From assembly GCA_009380005.1 (NCBI GenBank), contig WHSQ01000003.1, positions 11,224-75,223 of the forward strand: a stretch of DNA of 64,000 nt, given 5' to 3'. This DNA is from Actinomycetota bacterium. Lineage in GTDB: Bacteria > Actinomycetota > CADDZG01 > WHSQ01. The first letter of the stretch is position 1; every line of letters begins with the position of its first letter. This document shows, piece after piece, positions 1 through 8,063 of this stretch. The notes beneath the pieces are model-generated. The model searched no databases. It was not told the origin of the DNA and was given only the letters and a program-made list of their open reading frames with translations. A program made the position numbers and the translations under genes.

Positions 1-771
1 TTCCATGATCGCTTCCCGCACTTCCGGCGCCAGCGCCGGCGACGGCGATTCCTCCACCAGCTTCTGGTGGCGTCTCTGCAACGAGCAGTCGCGTTCCGGG
101 AACGAAAGGATCGCCCCCGACGCGTCGCCCAGGACCTGGACCTCGATGTGACGAGGTCGCTCTAGGTACCGCTCGAGGTAAACGTCCGGCGAAGAGAAGT
201 AGGCCTGCGCCTCGCGAGCGGCACCGGCGAGCGCGTCGTCGATCTCATCCGCCGACTGGACCACGCGGAAGCCCTTGCCGCCGCCACCGGCCGATGCCTT
301 GATGGCCAGAGGAAGCCCGTGCTCCTCGACGAAGCTCATCACCTCCGCTCCCTCGGTGACCGGATCGGCCGTCCCGGGGACGGTGGCGACCCCGGCGTCG
401 CCGGCCGCCCGGCGAGCTGCCGTCTTGTCGCCCATAGCGTCGATCACCTCGGGCGTGGGACCGACCCAGACCAGCCCGGCGTCGATCACCGCCCGGGCGA
501 AGGCGGCGTTCTCGGCCAGGAACCCGTACCCGGGGTGGATGCCTTCCGCACCCGAACGCCGTGCCGCATCGAGGATCGCCTCGATCTTGAGGTAGGACTC
601 ACCCGCCGGCCCCGGGCCCACGTTGTAGGCCTCGTCGGCGTACTTCGTATGGACGGCGTCGGCATCGAGGTCGGAATAGACGGCGATGGACGAGATGTCG
701 AGGTCCCGGCACGCTCGCATGACGCGGACGGCGATCTCTCCGCGGTTGGCGACGAGCAGTTTCTTGAACAT
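1..771 (-). CDS. accC: Biotin carboxylase subunit of an acyl-CoA carboxylase, N-terminal part (runs off left edge)
   Basis: The visible 257 residues are the N-terminal and early ATP-grasp part of a biotin carboxylase, which carboxylates biotin on BCCP using ATP and bicarbonate. The protein opens with [16 protein letters not shown], then has the [10 protein letters not shown] motif near residue 79, the glycine-rich ATP loop AGGGGKG near 161-167 and the [12 protein letters not shown] signature near 226-237. The ATG is preceded by GGAG. It is head to head with birA, the enzyme that would attach its biotin. The C-terminal part, and whether BCCP is fused, lie outside the window, so acetyl-, propionyl- or other acyl-CoA specificity cannot be told. 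Confidence 0.93.
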   Translation of the reverse strand, partial: MFKKLLVANRGEIAVRVMRACRDLDISSIAVYSDLDADAVHTKYADEAYNVGPGPAGESYLKIEAILDAARRSGAEGIHPGYGFLAENAAFARAVIDAGLVWVGPTPEVIDAMGDKTAARRAAGDAGVATVPGTADPVTEGAEVMSFVEEHGLPLAIKASAGGGGKGFRVVQSADEIDDALAGAAREAQAYFSSPDVYLERYLERPRHIEVQVLGDASGAILSFPERDCSLQRRHQKLVEESPSPALAPEVREAIME

Positions 772-780
772 GGGTCTCCG

Positions 781-787
781 TATCCTA
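781..787. promoter_or_regulatory. Symmetric -10 element (TATCCTA) between accC and birA
   Basis: The 7-mer TATCCTA reads as the actinobacterial -10 pattern TANNNT on both strands (TATCCT on plus, TAGGAT on minus). Its plus-strand copy ends 9 nt before the birA ATG at 796, and its minus-strand copy ends 10 nt before the accC ATG at 771. One bidirectional promoter giving leaderless or nearly leaderless transcripts is therefore plausible. This is pattern reading only; no -35 box is evident. Confidence 0.4.
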
Positions 788-795
788 TGGGGGCC

Positions 796-1602
796 ATGCA
801 TGACCCCCTTGGTCCCGACGCCGTCGAAGCCGTCGCCCGCGGGCGCTTCGGACGACCTTGCCGCTACCTCCCCGAGGTGGGCTCCACCAATACCGAGGCC
901 CTCGCGTGGGCGGCCGACGGGGCCGATGAGGGCGCCATCGTAGTCACCGAGCATCAGACCGCGGGCCGCGGCCGACGTGGCCGGACGTGGTTCGACGAAC
1001 CCGGCACGTCGCTCCTCTTCTCGCTGATCCTTCGACCTGGGATCGCCTTCGACCGGCTGGGTCTCCTTCCGGTCGCCCTGGGCACGGCGGTCGCGACCGC
1101 CCTCGAGGATGCATGTGGCATAGCCGCTCGGACGAAGTGGCCCAACGACGTGACCGTTCGCGGTCGGAAGATAGCGGGGATCCTCGTTGAGACGAAGTTG
1201 GTGGGCTCGAACGTAGACATCGCCGTTGCCGGTGTCGGTCTGAACCACGACTGGTCCGGGGTGCAGGTTCCGGGGGGGATCGCCGACACGGCGACCAGCG
1301 TCTCTACGGAGGTCGCGGATGCGATCCCACCGCGCGCCACCATGCTCGGCGAGCTACTGGCCGCGTTCGAGCTCCTCTATCAACTGGTCGTCGGAGGATC
1401 CGATCCCGCCGAGCTATTGGATCGTGCCCGGTCCCGGTCCGGGGTGCTTGGCCAACCCGTGGGGATCAGGACCGCCGAGGGCAGCCTCGTGTCCGGGATC
1501 GCTCGCGATCTCACGGCGGACGGAGGCCTCCAGGTGGAGACGGAAGGTGGTCCACGCGTCTTCCACGTCGGAGAGGTAGAGCAACTGCGTCCGGTGCGGT
1601 AG
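796..1602 (+). CDS. birA: Biotin--[acetyl-CoA-carboxylase] ligase
   Basis: Class I (catalytic-only) biotin protein ligase of 268 aa. It activates biotin as biotinyl-AMP and transfers it to the BCCP lysine of the acyl-CoA carboxylases. Diagnostic motifs are GSTNTEA near residue 29, the biotinyl-AMP loop GRGRRGR near 57, KWPNDV and the AGILVE strand. There is no N-terminal helix-turn-helix, so it should not act as a biotin repressor. The ATG at 796 fits a leaderless start behind TATCCT; an in-frame ATG at 787 would add three residues. It sits head to head with a biotin carboxylase gene, which fits its role. Confidence 0.93.
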   Translation: MHDPLGPDAVEAVARGRFGRPCRYLPEVGSTNTEALAWAADGADEGAIVVTEHQTAGRGRRGRTWFDEPGTSLLFSLILRPGIAFDRLGLLPVALGTAVATALEDACGIAARTKWPNDVTVRGRKIAGILVETKLVGSNVDIAVAGVGLNHDWSGVQVPGGIADTATSVSTEVADAIPPRATMLGELLAAFELLYQLVVGGSDPAELLDRARSRSGVLGQPVGIRTAEGSLVSGIARDLTADGGLQVETEGGPRVFHVGEVEQLRPVR

Positions 1603-1609
1603 GCGTCGG

Positions 1610-3217
1610 CTAGCAGAGCAGACCGAGCAGGCCGCACTCGGTGTCCTCGACGGTGTCGACGAGGTCGCCGATGAGGTCACCGTCCGAACCATCGGAGCCC
1701 GAGTCGGAGCCGCTTCCGGAGCCCGAGTCGGAGCCGCTCCCTGAGCCCGAGTCGGAGCCGCTCCCTGAGCCCGAGTCGGAGCCGCTCCCGGAGCCCGAGT
1801 CGGAGCCGCTCCCGGAACCCGAATCATCGCTACCCGAACCGCCGGAGTCGGGGTCGGAGCCCGAGCCATCGCCGGAGCCGGTACCGGGGTCACCCGAACC
1901 CGATCCGGTGGAGCCGTCCGAGCTGGCGCCTCCGCTCGTGGCGTCCGAGCCGGCGCCGTCGCCGCGGCGCTCGCGATCGGTGCCCTCGGACGGTGTTCCT
2001 TCTTCCGGTGTCGATGTCTCGCCGTAGCCGGTCTGGGTGAACGCCTGCGTCGCGGCGGTCGTCCGGATCGGGCGCCGTTCCATGTCTCCATCGATGGCCG
2101 GGCCCCCCAACGAAGCACCCGCGATGACCACGGCTGCCCCAGCAGCGGTCGCGCCGTTCGCGATGCCGGCGACGCCGATCCTCTCCACGCCACGTCCGAT
2201 CCATCCCGTAAGCCGTTCCGGGAGCGACGCGATCACGGACCACCACGTCCGCGCTTTGCGTCCGCTGTAGTAACGGAGGAACGCTTCGACTACTTTCCCG
2301 TCGAGTTGCGCTCCCGCTTCCTTCTTGATGATGTCGAGGGCCACCTTGTGTTCGGACGCCTCGCGATACGCGCGCGTCGACGTCAACGCATCGAACGTGT
2401 CCGCGACCGCGATGATCCGAGCGCCGAGAGGTATCGCGTCTCCTGCGAGTCGATCCGGGTAGCCGCGTCCGTCGAGGCGTTCGTGGTGGTGGCGCACGAT
2501 CTCGGTGATCTCGCCGTTGTCCAGGTCGGAGGCCATGGCGGCGCCTATCGCGGGATGCTCCTTGATGATCTCGAACTCCTGATCGGTGAGTTTCCCCGGC
2601 TTCTTCAGGATCTGCGGTGGCAGGTGGAGTTTGCCGACGTCATGGATGGAAGCGGCGGTGAAAACCTTCTCCGCGTATTCGGCCGGCAGCCCCATGGCCT
2701 TGGCGATCATCAGGGAGTGACGGCCCACCCGACGGCTATGTCCGTGCGTGTACGGGTCGTTGGCCTCGAGCGCCTGCACCAGCTTCCGAAGGATCTCGGT
2801 CTGCTTCTCGGGTGGAAGGGTGATCTCTCGGGCCACGCCATCCGAGCGATCCAGGCCGAGCGCGGAAGTCGCGCGCAGGACCCGGTGCTCGTTGACCAGG
2901 CGACGCATGTAGCCCCACAACATCAGGTCTCCGAAGACGATGTCGCGGGAGCGCGGGTGGCGGATCCATATCGCCGAGCCCGCCGCACCCAGGGCGGCGC
3001 TGAGGGCTACGGCCACGGCTGCGGCCGGGATCGGACCGAGGCGAACGCCGTAGGTCGATTCGGTCCAGGCCAGGACCGCGAGAGGTGACCCGACGATGCA
3101 CGCGGTGATGCAGACGACCAGCGTCAGGTATCGCCATGAGCTCGCTTGCCTCACGTCCGCCATCGAGATCTCCCGTCGGATCGCTCGGTCCGGAGTCACT
3201 TCTCCGACCCGTTTCAT
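1610..3217 (-). CDS. Membrane HD-GYP domain protein with C-terminal Gly/Ser/Asp repeat
   Basis: This 535-aa protein starts with two predicted membrane segments (about 30-50 and 65-85). They are followed by a complete HD-GYP domain with HGHSRRV near 158, the HD pair of IHDVGK at 192-193, [12 protein letters not shown] near 243-254 and [14 protein letters not shown] domains usually hydrolyse cyclic di-GMP. After the domain come a further hydrophobic stretch (about 350-380) and a low-complexity tail rich in Gly, Ser and Asp, ending in CGLLGLLC. The ATG at 3217 is chosen because GGAG lies just upstream; an ATG at 3244 is possible. If the third hydrophobic stretch spans the membrane, the acidic tail would be outside the cell. 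Confidence 0.88.
   Translation of the reverse strand: MKRVGEVTPDRAIRREISMADVRQASSWRYLTLVVCITACIVGSPLAVLAWTESTYGVRLGPIPAAAVAVALSAALGAAGSAIWIRHPRSRDIVFGDLMLWGYMRRLVNEHRVLRATSALGLDRSDGVAREITLPPEKQTEILRKLVQALEANDPYTHGHSRRVGRHSLMIAKAMGLPAEYAEKVFTAASIHDVGKLHLPPQILKKPGKLTDQEFEIIKEHPAIGAAMASDLDNGEITEIVRHHHERLDGRGYPDRLAGDAIPLGARIIAVADTFDALTSTRAYREASEHKVALDIIKKEAGAQLDGKVVEAFLRYYSGRKARTWWSVIASLPERLTGWIGRGVERIGVAGIANGATAAGAAVVIAGASLGGPAIDGDMERRPIRTTAATQAFTQTGYGETSTPEEGTPSEGTDRERRGDGAGSDATSGGASSDGSTGSGSGDPGTGSGDGSGSDPDSGGSGSDDSGSGSGSDSGSGSGSDSGSGSGSDSGSGSGSDSGSGSGSDSGSDGSDGDLIGDLVDTVEDTECGLLGLLC
1698..1817. repeat. Five tandem 24-bp repeats coding for the SGSGSDSG tail
   Basis: Five consecutive 24-bp units beginning cccgagtcggagccgct sit at 1698, 1722, 1746, 1770 and 1794, with only one or two base differences among them. 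On the minus strand they encode an 8-residue Gly-Ser-Asp unit in the HD-GYP protein. Near-identical units preserving the frame suggest recent expansion by slippage or unequal recombination, so copy number may vary between strains. Confidence 0.9.
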
Positions 3218-3553
3218 CGCTCTCCGTCCTTGTATCGGTCCCAATGTCGGCCGAGCGCATAGGCAAGATTCACCATGTGAGGAGGGGACATGGGCGCATC
3301 AGGCTCGAAACGAGCATCGGCCGGTGCCGCGGAGGCGGCTGGGGGCGGCCGTAGGATGGTCGTCACAGAGACGGGGAGCATCGGTGCAGATCACCTATCT
3401 GACCCACGACGCCTGAGTGGCGGCCCAGGTGGACCGGCTGCGGGTCGCGCAGCTGAGGCGGGAGAGGCGGGCCGGTTGGGCCCGGGGACGCCCCGCGTCC
3501 GGCGGCGCCGCCACCAGGGTCCCGGACGGAACCCGGTTCGAGGGAAGGCGGCG
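3218..3553. other. Gap between the HD-GYP gene and the carboxyltransferase gene
   Basis: This 336-bp stretch holds no convincing full gene. It has a strong Shine-Dalgarno-like AGGAGGGG before an ATG at 3290, which is in frame with the downstream carboxyltransferase. Translation from there would give an 88-residue low-complexity extension that is not typical of the family, so it is not taken as the start. It also contains a small GTG-initiated frame (3417-3557) described separately. The promoter of the acyl-CoA operon is probably here. Confidence 0.5.
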
Positions 3554-3557
3554 ATGA
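3417..3557 (+). CDS. Possible 46-aa coupled small protein upstream of the carboxyltransferase
   Basis: A GTG-initiated frame of 46 codons whose TGA overlaps the ATG of the carboxyltransferase gene (ATGA), an arrangement typical of translational coupling. The predicted peptide is Arg-rich and contains VDRLRVAQLRRERRAGWARG. The same frame upstream of the GTG is interrupted by TGA at 3414-3416. Acyl-CoA carboxylase epsilon subunits are small, basic and encoded beside beta genes, so a diverged or broken epsilon-like gene is possible, but no clear epsilon motif is visible. Could be a chance frame. Confidence 0.25.
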   Translation: MAAQVDRLRVAQLRRERRAGWARGRPASGGAATRVPDGTRFEGRRR

Positions 3558-5095
3558 GCGAGGGACCCCGCGGATCCGATCTCACCGCGGCACTGGAGCG
3601 GGCCCGCGCCGGCGGGGCGCAGAAGTACCACGACAAGCTGGCGCAGCAGAACAAGATCTTCGTGCGCGACCGCCTGGCCCTGCTCCTGGACTCGATGGAT
3701 GGGTTCGCGGAAGACGGACTGCTCGTCAACGCCATGGCGGGAGATCTGCCGGCCGACGGGGTGGTGACCGGGGTCGGCACGCTCGGGGGCCGTCCCGTAG
3801 CTGTGATGGCCAACGACCCGACCGTCAAGGCGGGATCGTGGGGAGCCCGCACGGTCGAGAAGATCGTCCGCATCATCGAACTGGCTCGGAAGCACGCCCA
3901 TCCGATCGTGTACCTGGTGGACTCGGCCGGGGCCCGCATCACCGATCAGGTGGATCTCTTCCCCGGTCGTCGCGGTGCCGGCAAGATCTTCTACAACCAG
4001 GTGCAGGCTTCCGGTCGTATCCCCCAGGTCTGTTGCCTCTTCGGACCGTCGGCGGCCGGCGGCGCGTACATCCCCGCCTTCTGTGATGTGGTCTTCATGG
4101 TCGACGGCAACGCGTCCATGTATCTGGGTTCACCGCGCATGGCCGAAGAGGTCATCGGCGAGAAGGTGACGCTCGAGGAGATGGGCGGCGCGCGCATGCA
4201 TACGGAGATCTCGGGCTGCGGGGACCTCCTGGTAGGAGACGACAAAGCTGCGATCGAGGCCGCGAAGGGGTACCTCTCCTACTTCGGGTCGTCGTGGACC
4301 GAAGCGCCGCCCACGGTCGAAGCAAGACCACCCGCGTTCCAAGGTGCGCTCGCGGAGCTCGTCCCCGAGGACGAGAGTCACGAGTTCGACATGTACTCCC
4401 TGATCGCAGGGGTCGTCGACGAGGAGTCTCTCTTCGAGATCAAGCCCGATTTCGCTCGCGAACTGATAACCGGCCTTGCCCGGATCGAGGGTCGTGTCGT
4501 CGGCGTGGTGGCGAACCAACCGAATCAGAAGGGCGGCGTGCTGTTCGTCGATTCCGCCGACAAGGCCGCTCGATTCATCTGGTTGTGCGACGCGTTCAAC
4601 ATCCCTCTCGTGTTCCTCAGCGATGTACCGGGGTTCATGATCGGGACGGCGGTCGAACGTCAGGGCATGATCCGGCACGGCGCGAAGATGATCACGGCGG
4701 TTTCCGAGGCGACGGTGCCGAAGTTCTGCGTCGTCGTCCGCAAGGCCTACGGCGCCGGCCTCTACGCCATGGCCGGTCCGGGTTTCGAACCGGACGCGAC
4801 GATCGCGCTTCCGACGGCCCGCATCGCGGTGATGGGCCCGGAACCCGCCATCAACGCCGTGTATTTCAACAAGATCCAAGCGATAGAGGACGAGGCCGAG
4901 CGCGAGCGGTTCATCGCCCAACGGCGCGCCGAGTACGAGGCCGATATCGACATCCTTCACCTGGCTTCCGAGAACGTCGTCGACGCGGTCGTGCAACCCG
5001 ATGAGCTGCGCGGCGAGCTGGTGAGACGGCTCCAGGTCGCCGGCGAAAAGGAGCGGCACTTCTCGACGCGCCGGCACGGCGTGCCTCCCGTATGA
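3554..5095 (+). CDS. Acyl-CoA carboxylase carboxyltransferase (beta) subunit
   Basis: 513-aa biotin-dependent carboxyltransferase of the propionyl-/methylcrotonyl-CoA carboxylase type. It transfers CO2 from carboxybiotin to an acyl-CoA. The N-terminal crotonase-like half has VYLVDSAGARI and the oxyanion-hole region FGPSAAGGAYIPAF. The C-terminal half has NQPNQKGGVLF, FLSDVPGFMIG and the RKAYGAGLYAM loop. It heads a plus-strand set with an enoyl-CoA hydratase (ATGA overlap), an HMG-CoA lyase-like gene and, after a convergent transporter gene, a biotin carboxylase-BCCP gene. That order resembles liuB-liuC-liuE-liuD of leucine catabolism, so methylcrotonyl-CoA is a reasonable but unproven substrate. 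Confidence 0.9.
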   Translation: MSEGPRGSDLTAALERARAGGAQKYHDKLAQQNKIFVRDRLALLLDSMDGFAEDGLLVNAMAGDLPADGVVTGVGTLGGRPVAVMANDPTVKAGSWGARTVEKIVRIIELARKHAHPIVYLVDSAGARITDQVDLFPGRRGAGKIFYNQVQASGRIPQVCCLFGPSAAGGAYIPAFCDVVFMVDGNASMYLGSPRMAEEVIGEKVTLEEMGGARMHTEISGCGDLLVGDDKAAIEAAKGYLSYFGSSWTEAPPTVEARPPAFQGALAELVPEDESHEFDMYSLIAGVVDEESLFEIKPDFARELITGLARIEGRVVGVVANQPNQKGGVLFVDSADKAARFIWLCDAFNIPLVFLSDVPGFMIGTAVERQGMIRHGAKMITAVSEATVPKFCVVVRKAYGAGLYAMAGPGFEPDATIALPTARIAVMGPEPAINAVYFNKIQAIEDEAERERFIAQRRAEYEADIDILHLASENVVDAVVQPDELRGELVRRLQVAGEKERHFSTRRHGVPPV

Positions 5096-5892
5096 GTGGA
5101 TCGGTGGAACCGCGCACCTCGTTCGTATCGGTACGGCGGGAGGGCCACGTAGCCGTCATCACGTTGAGCAGGCCCGAGGCCCATAACGCCATCTCGGGTG
5201 CTGTGGCCGACGATCTGCGTCTGGCGGCTCGGAAGGTCGCGACCGACGACGAAGCCTGGGTCGTGGTGATCGCGGCCGAAGGCGATAAGGCCTTCTGCGT
5301 CGGCGCCGACCTCAAGGAGCGCGGCTCCTTCGACCTCCAGGACTATTACGACAACCGGCGTCAGGTCCGGGAGATGTTCGGCGCTCTGCGCGCCATCCCG
5401 CAACCCACGATCGCGTCGGTCTTCGGGTTCGCTCTGGGGGGTGGGTTCGAGATAGCCCTCTCCTGCGACCTGATCGTGGCGGCGGAAGGGACGCAGATGG
5501 GGCTGCCGGAAGCGCGCGTGGGCCTCCTCCCTGCGGGCGGTGGAACGCAGCTGCTCACCCGCAGCCTGGGGCCGGCCAGGGCCAAGGAGATGATCTTCAG
5601 AGGCAGGCGCATAGATGCCGCCGAGGCGAGTGCTCTCGCACTGGTCTGCGCGGTTGCACCCCCCGACAGGTTGGACCGGGTGACGATGGAGGTGGCGTTG
5701 GAGATCTGTCGCTCGTCCCCGATCGCGGTCCGTGAAGCGAAGCGGTCGATCGACGCTGCCTTGGGCGTGTCCATGGAAGAAGGGATCGAGATCGAGAACG
5801 CGTCGTGGGAGCGAGTGATCGTCTCTGAGGATCGTGGCGAGGGTATCGCCGCCTTCAACGAGAAGCGGGAGGCGCGTTGGCGCAACGCGTGA
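5092..5892 (+). CDS. Enoyl-CoA hydratase/isomerase family protein
   Basis: 266-aa crotonase-fold enzyme. It hydrates a 2-enoyl-CoA; context suggests 3-methylglutaconyl-CoA (LiuC-like) but this is inference. The acyl-CoA site SRPEAHNAI and the oxyanion loops CVGADLKE and FGFALGGGFEIALSCD are present. Both catalytic glutamates are there, one in GGGFE and one in PEARVGLLPAGGG, so hydratase activity is expected rather than only isomerase activity. The ATG overlaps the upstream stop by 4 nt and the gene overlaps the next by 4-16 nt, indicating one coupled transcript. Confidence 0.92.
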   Translation: MSGSVEPRTSFVSVRREGHVAVITLSRPEAHNAISGAVADDLRLAARKVATDDEAWVVVIAAEGDKAFCVGADLKERGSFDLQDYYDNRRQVREMFGALRAIPQPTIASVFGFALGGGFEIALSCDLIVAAEGTQMGLPEARVGLLPAGGGTQLLTRSLGPARAKEMIFRGRRIDAAEASALALVCAVAPPDRLDRVTMEVALEICRSSPIAVREAKRSIDAALGVSMEEGIEIENASWERVIVSEDRGEGIAAFNEKREARWRNA

Positions 5893-6800
5893 CCTACCCG
5901 TCGCGCGTGCGCATCAGGGAGGTCGGCCCGCGCGATGGCATCCAGAGCGAGAAAGCTCGGGTCTCCACCGAGGACAAGATCCGTTTCTTGGATGCACTGA
6001 GTGCGACCGGCCTCCGATACATCGAGGCGGTGTCGTTCGTCTCCCCCCGGGCCGTCCCGCAGATGGCGGACGCGCGCGAGGTGTGGGCGGGGATGAGCCG
6101 GAACCCGCAGGTCTTCTACTCGGCCCTGGTCCCGAACGCCCGCGGCGCAGAAGTAGCGGTCGAGGTGGGGGCCGATGGCATGCAGGTGTTCATCTCCGCG
6201 ACGGACGGTTACAACGTGCGCAACCTCCGCAAGACCGTTCAAGACTCGTTCGAGGATGTGGCTGCCGTCGCCCGGATCGGCGCGGACGCCGGTATCCCCG
6301 TGGAGGGGACGATCTCGTGCGCGTTCGGCGATCCGTACGAAGGCGACGTCGAACCGCGGCGCGTGTGCGACGTCGCGGTGCGGATGGCGGACCTGGGGAT
6401 CGATGCCATCTCGTTCGGTGACACCACGGGGATGGGAACCCCGAGACGCGTAGAGGAGCTGATCGACGTGTTGCGCGGCCGCTTGCCGGAGCTGGAGATC
6501 AACATGCACTTCCACGACACTCGGGGGACCGGCCTGGCGAACGCGCTCAAGGCCCTGGAGCTGGGTATCGACTACTTCGACTCGTCGGTGGGCGGCATGG
6601 GCGGCAGCCCCTACGTGGCGAACGCGAGCGGGAACGTCGTGACGGAGGACCTCGTCCACATGCTGGCCGACATGGAGATCGACACCGGGATCGACCTGGA
6701 TCTCCTGCTGGAAACGGCACGCATCGCCGCGGGTTTCGTCGACGGAGAGCTCCCCAGCAAGTTGCTCAGAGCTGGGCCTCGCTGGCGCCGGCCGGGGTAG
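5877..6800 (+). CDS. HMG-CoA lyase-like protein with Cys-to-Ser change at the catalytic loop
   Basis: 307-aa DRE-TIM metallolyase. HMG-CoA lyase splits 3-hydroxy-3-methylglutaryl-CoA into acetyl-CoA and acetoacetate. The catalytic REVGPRDGIQ motif, SFGDTTGMGTP and the metal-ligand histidines of MHFHDTRGTG are intact. The signature loop reads GGMGGSPY where family members have GG-C-P, so the catalytic cysteine (Cys266 in the human enzyme) is Ser (codon AGC). Start is TTG 5877 (GGGAGG 4 nt upstream) or GTG 5889 (GTGA overlap). Its 3' end overlaps the convergent MFS gene by 35 nt. Activity may be low, or the substrate different. Confidence 0.82.
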   Translation: MAQRVTYPSRVRIREVGPRDGIQSEKARVSTEDKIRFLDALSATGLRYIEAVSFVSPRAVPQMADAREVWAGMSRNPQVFYSALVPNARGAEVAVEVGADGMQVFISATDGYNVRNLRKTVQDSFEDVAAVARIGADAGIPVEGTISCAFGDPYEGDVEPRRVCDVAVRMADLGIDAISFGDTTGMGTPRRVEELIDVLRGRLPELEINMHFHDTRGTGLANALKALELGIDYFDSSVGGMGGSPYVANASGNVVTEDLVHMLADMEIDTGIDLDLLLETARIAAGFVDGELPSKLLRAGPRWRRPG

Positions 6801-8019
6801 CAGCGACCGACTCGTCCATCTGCTTGATGCCACGTGAACGGCCGAGGACGATAGCGGAGGTCAGATAGATGGCCCCGGTTCCGAACAGCATGAGTCGTAG
6901 CCCGACCCAGGAGATGGTCCATCCGCCCGCGACCGCCCCCAGGGGCATGGCCAGCCAGGCGAACGCGCCGATCGCGCCCAACACGCGGCCCCGCAGGCGT
7001 TTCGGGACCCGCTCGAACATGACCGTGTCGATCACGGGGTTGATGGGGCCCGCCGCGAGCCCCGCGACGAACATGGCGGCGATCGCGATCGCCAGGGGTG
7101 GGAAGGTCGCAACGACCGGATACCAGATGGAGATCAGCATGAAGCTCCAGATGTAGACGGCCGAACGCCTGTGCCTGTCTCCCCTCGAGGCGAACACGAG
7201 CGCCCCCAGTACGGAACCTCCGCCCATGGCCCCCATCAGCAACCCGAGAGCGATCGGGTCGTGGTAAACGCGTCGAGCCACGACCGGTAACGCAACCGTG
7301 CCGGCCATGTCCAGGAAGTTCGTGATCATCAGGCTCAGGACCATGGCGGTGAGGAATGGGTCGCGGCGTATGAAGCGCACTGCTTCCGCGATGTCGGACA
7401 GATACGTTCCCTTCTCGGCCGGCGGGCGGACGGCGGGTTTCGCGAGAGAAGAGATCAAGGCCGCGGAGACGAGGAACGTGACGGCGTCCAGGAGCAGCAC
7501 GTTGGTGGGACCGACGAGCGCCACCAGGACGCCGGCGATGGGAGACCCGGCGAGCCGGGCACCGCGCTCGATCACCGCGTAGAGACCGGACGCGCGTTCC
7601 AAGCTCCAGCCGGCCGACTTCGAGGTGTCCGGTATGAGCGTTCCACGCGCGATCGTGCCGGGGGCGTCGAAGAGAGCACCCAGGAACGTCAAGGCTATGA
7701 GTTGCCAGAACCGGAGACCCACGGTCAGGTGCAAGAGCGGGATGGCCGCAACCGTTGCGGAGCTGAGGAGATCCGAGATGATGCTCATGCGCCGGGGTCC
7801 CAGCTGATCCACGAGCGGGCCGCCGAAGAAGCTTGCGATCACGAAAGGGGCCACGTTCGCGGCCAGGGCGAGGCCGGTCTTGGCCGGACTCCCGGTCGTG
7901 GCCAGTACGAACCAGGGGATGGCGACCAGTGCCATGACATTGCCCGTCATGGAGATGGCATTCGCGCCCAGCAGCGTGAAGAGCGGCCGTCTGGTGTGCA
8001 TCGCCGCCCATGCTTTCAC
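6766..8019 (-). CDS. MFS transporter
   Basis: 417-aa protein with about 12 hydrophobic segments and the major-facilitator layout, resembling the DHA3/enterobactin-exporter-like group often annotated as drug or macrolide efflux. The loop between TM2 and TM3 has GGPLVDQLGPRR, close to the MFS motif A, and the two halves are joined by a charged linker around residue 200 (AEKGTYLSDIAEAV). Substrate cannot be inferred. It is convergent with the HMG-CoA lyase-like gene and divergent from the biotin carboxylase gene at 8064, so it interrupts an otherwise plus-strand catabolic set. Starts at 8019 and 8001 are both possible. Confidence 0.85.
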   Translation of the reverse strand: MKAWAAMHTRRPLFTLLGANAISMTGNVMALVAIPWFVLATTGSPAKTGLALAANVAPFVIASFFGGPLVDQLGPRRMSIISDLLSSATVAAIPLLHLTVGLRFWQLIALTFLGALFDAPGTIARGTLIPDTSKSAGWSLERASGLYAVIERGARLAGSPIAGVLVALVGPTNVLLLDAVTFLVSAALISSLAKPAVRPPAEKGTYLSDIAEAVRFIRRDPFLTAMVLSLMITNFLDMAGTVALPVVARRVYHDPIALGLLMGAMGGGSVLGALVFASRGDRHRRSAVYIWSFMLISIWYPVVATFPPLAIAIAAMFVAGLAAGPINPVIDTVMFERVPKRLRGRVLGAIGAFAWLAMPLGAVAGGWTISWVGLRLMLFGTGAIYLTSAIVLGRSRGIKQMDESVAATPAGASEAQL

Positions 8020-8063
8020 GCGGGCGCGGGGGGCCCGGTGCTCGCCGGGCGTAGCATCCCGGC

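Noticed and set aside
1698-1817. CRISPR array
   Set aside because: The repeats are contiguous 24-bp coding units without spacers and keep the reading frame of the HD-GYP protein.
3290-3553. N-terminal extension of the carboxyltransferase from ATG 3290, which has a strong AGGAGGGG
   Set aside because: The extension is Gly/Arg/Ala-rich with no family similarity; ATG 3554 matches the usual start. The strong ribosome-binding site remains unexplained.
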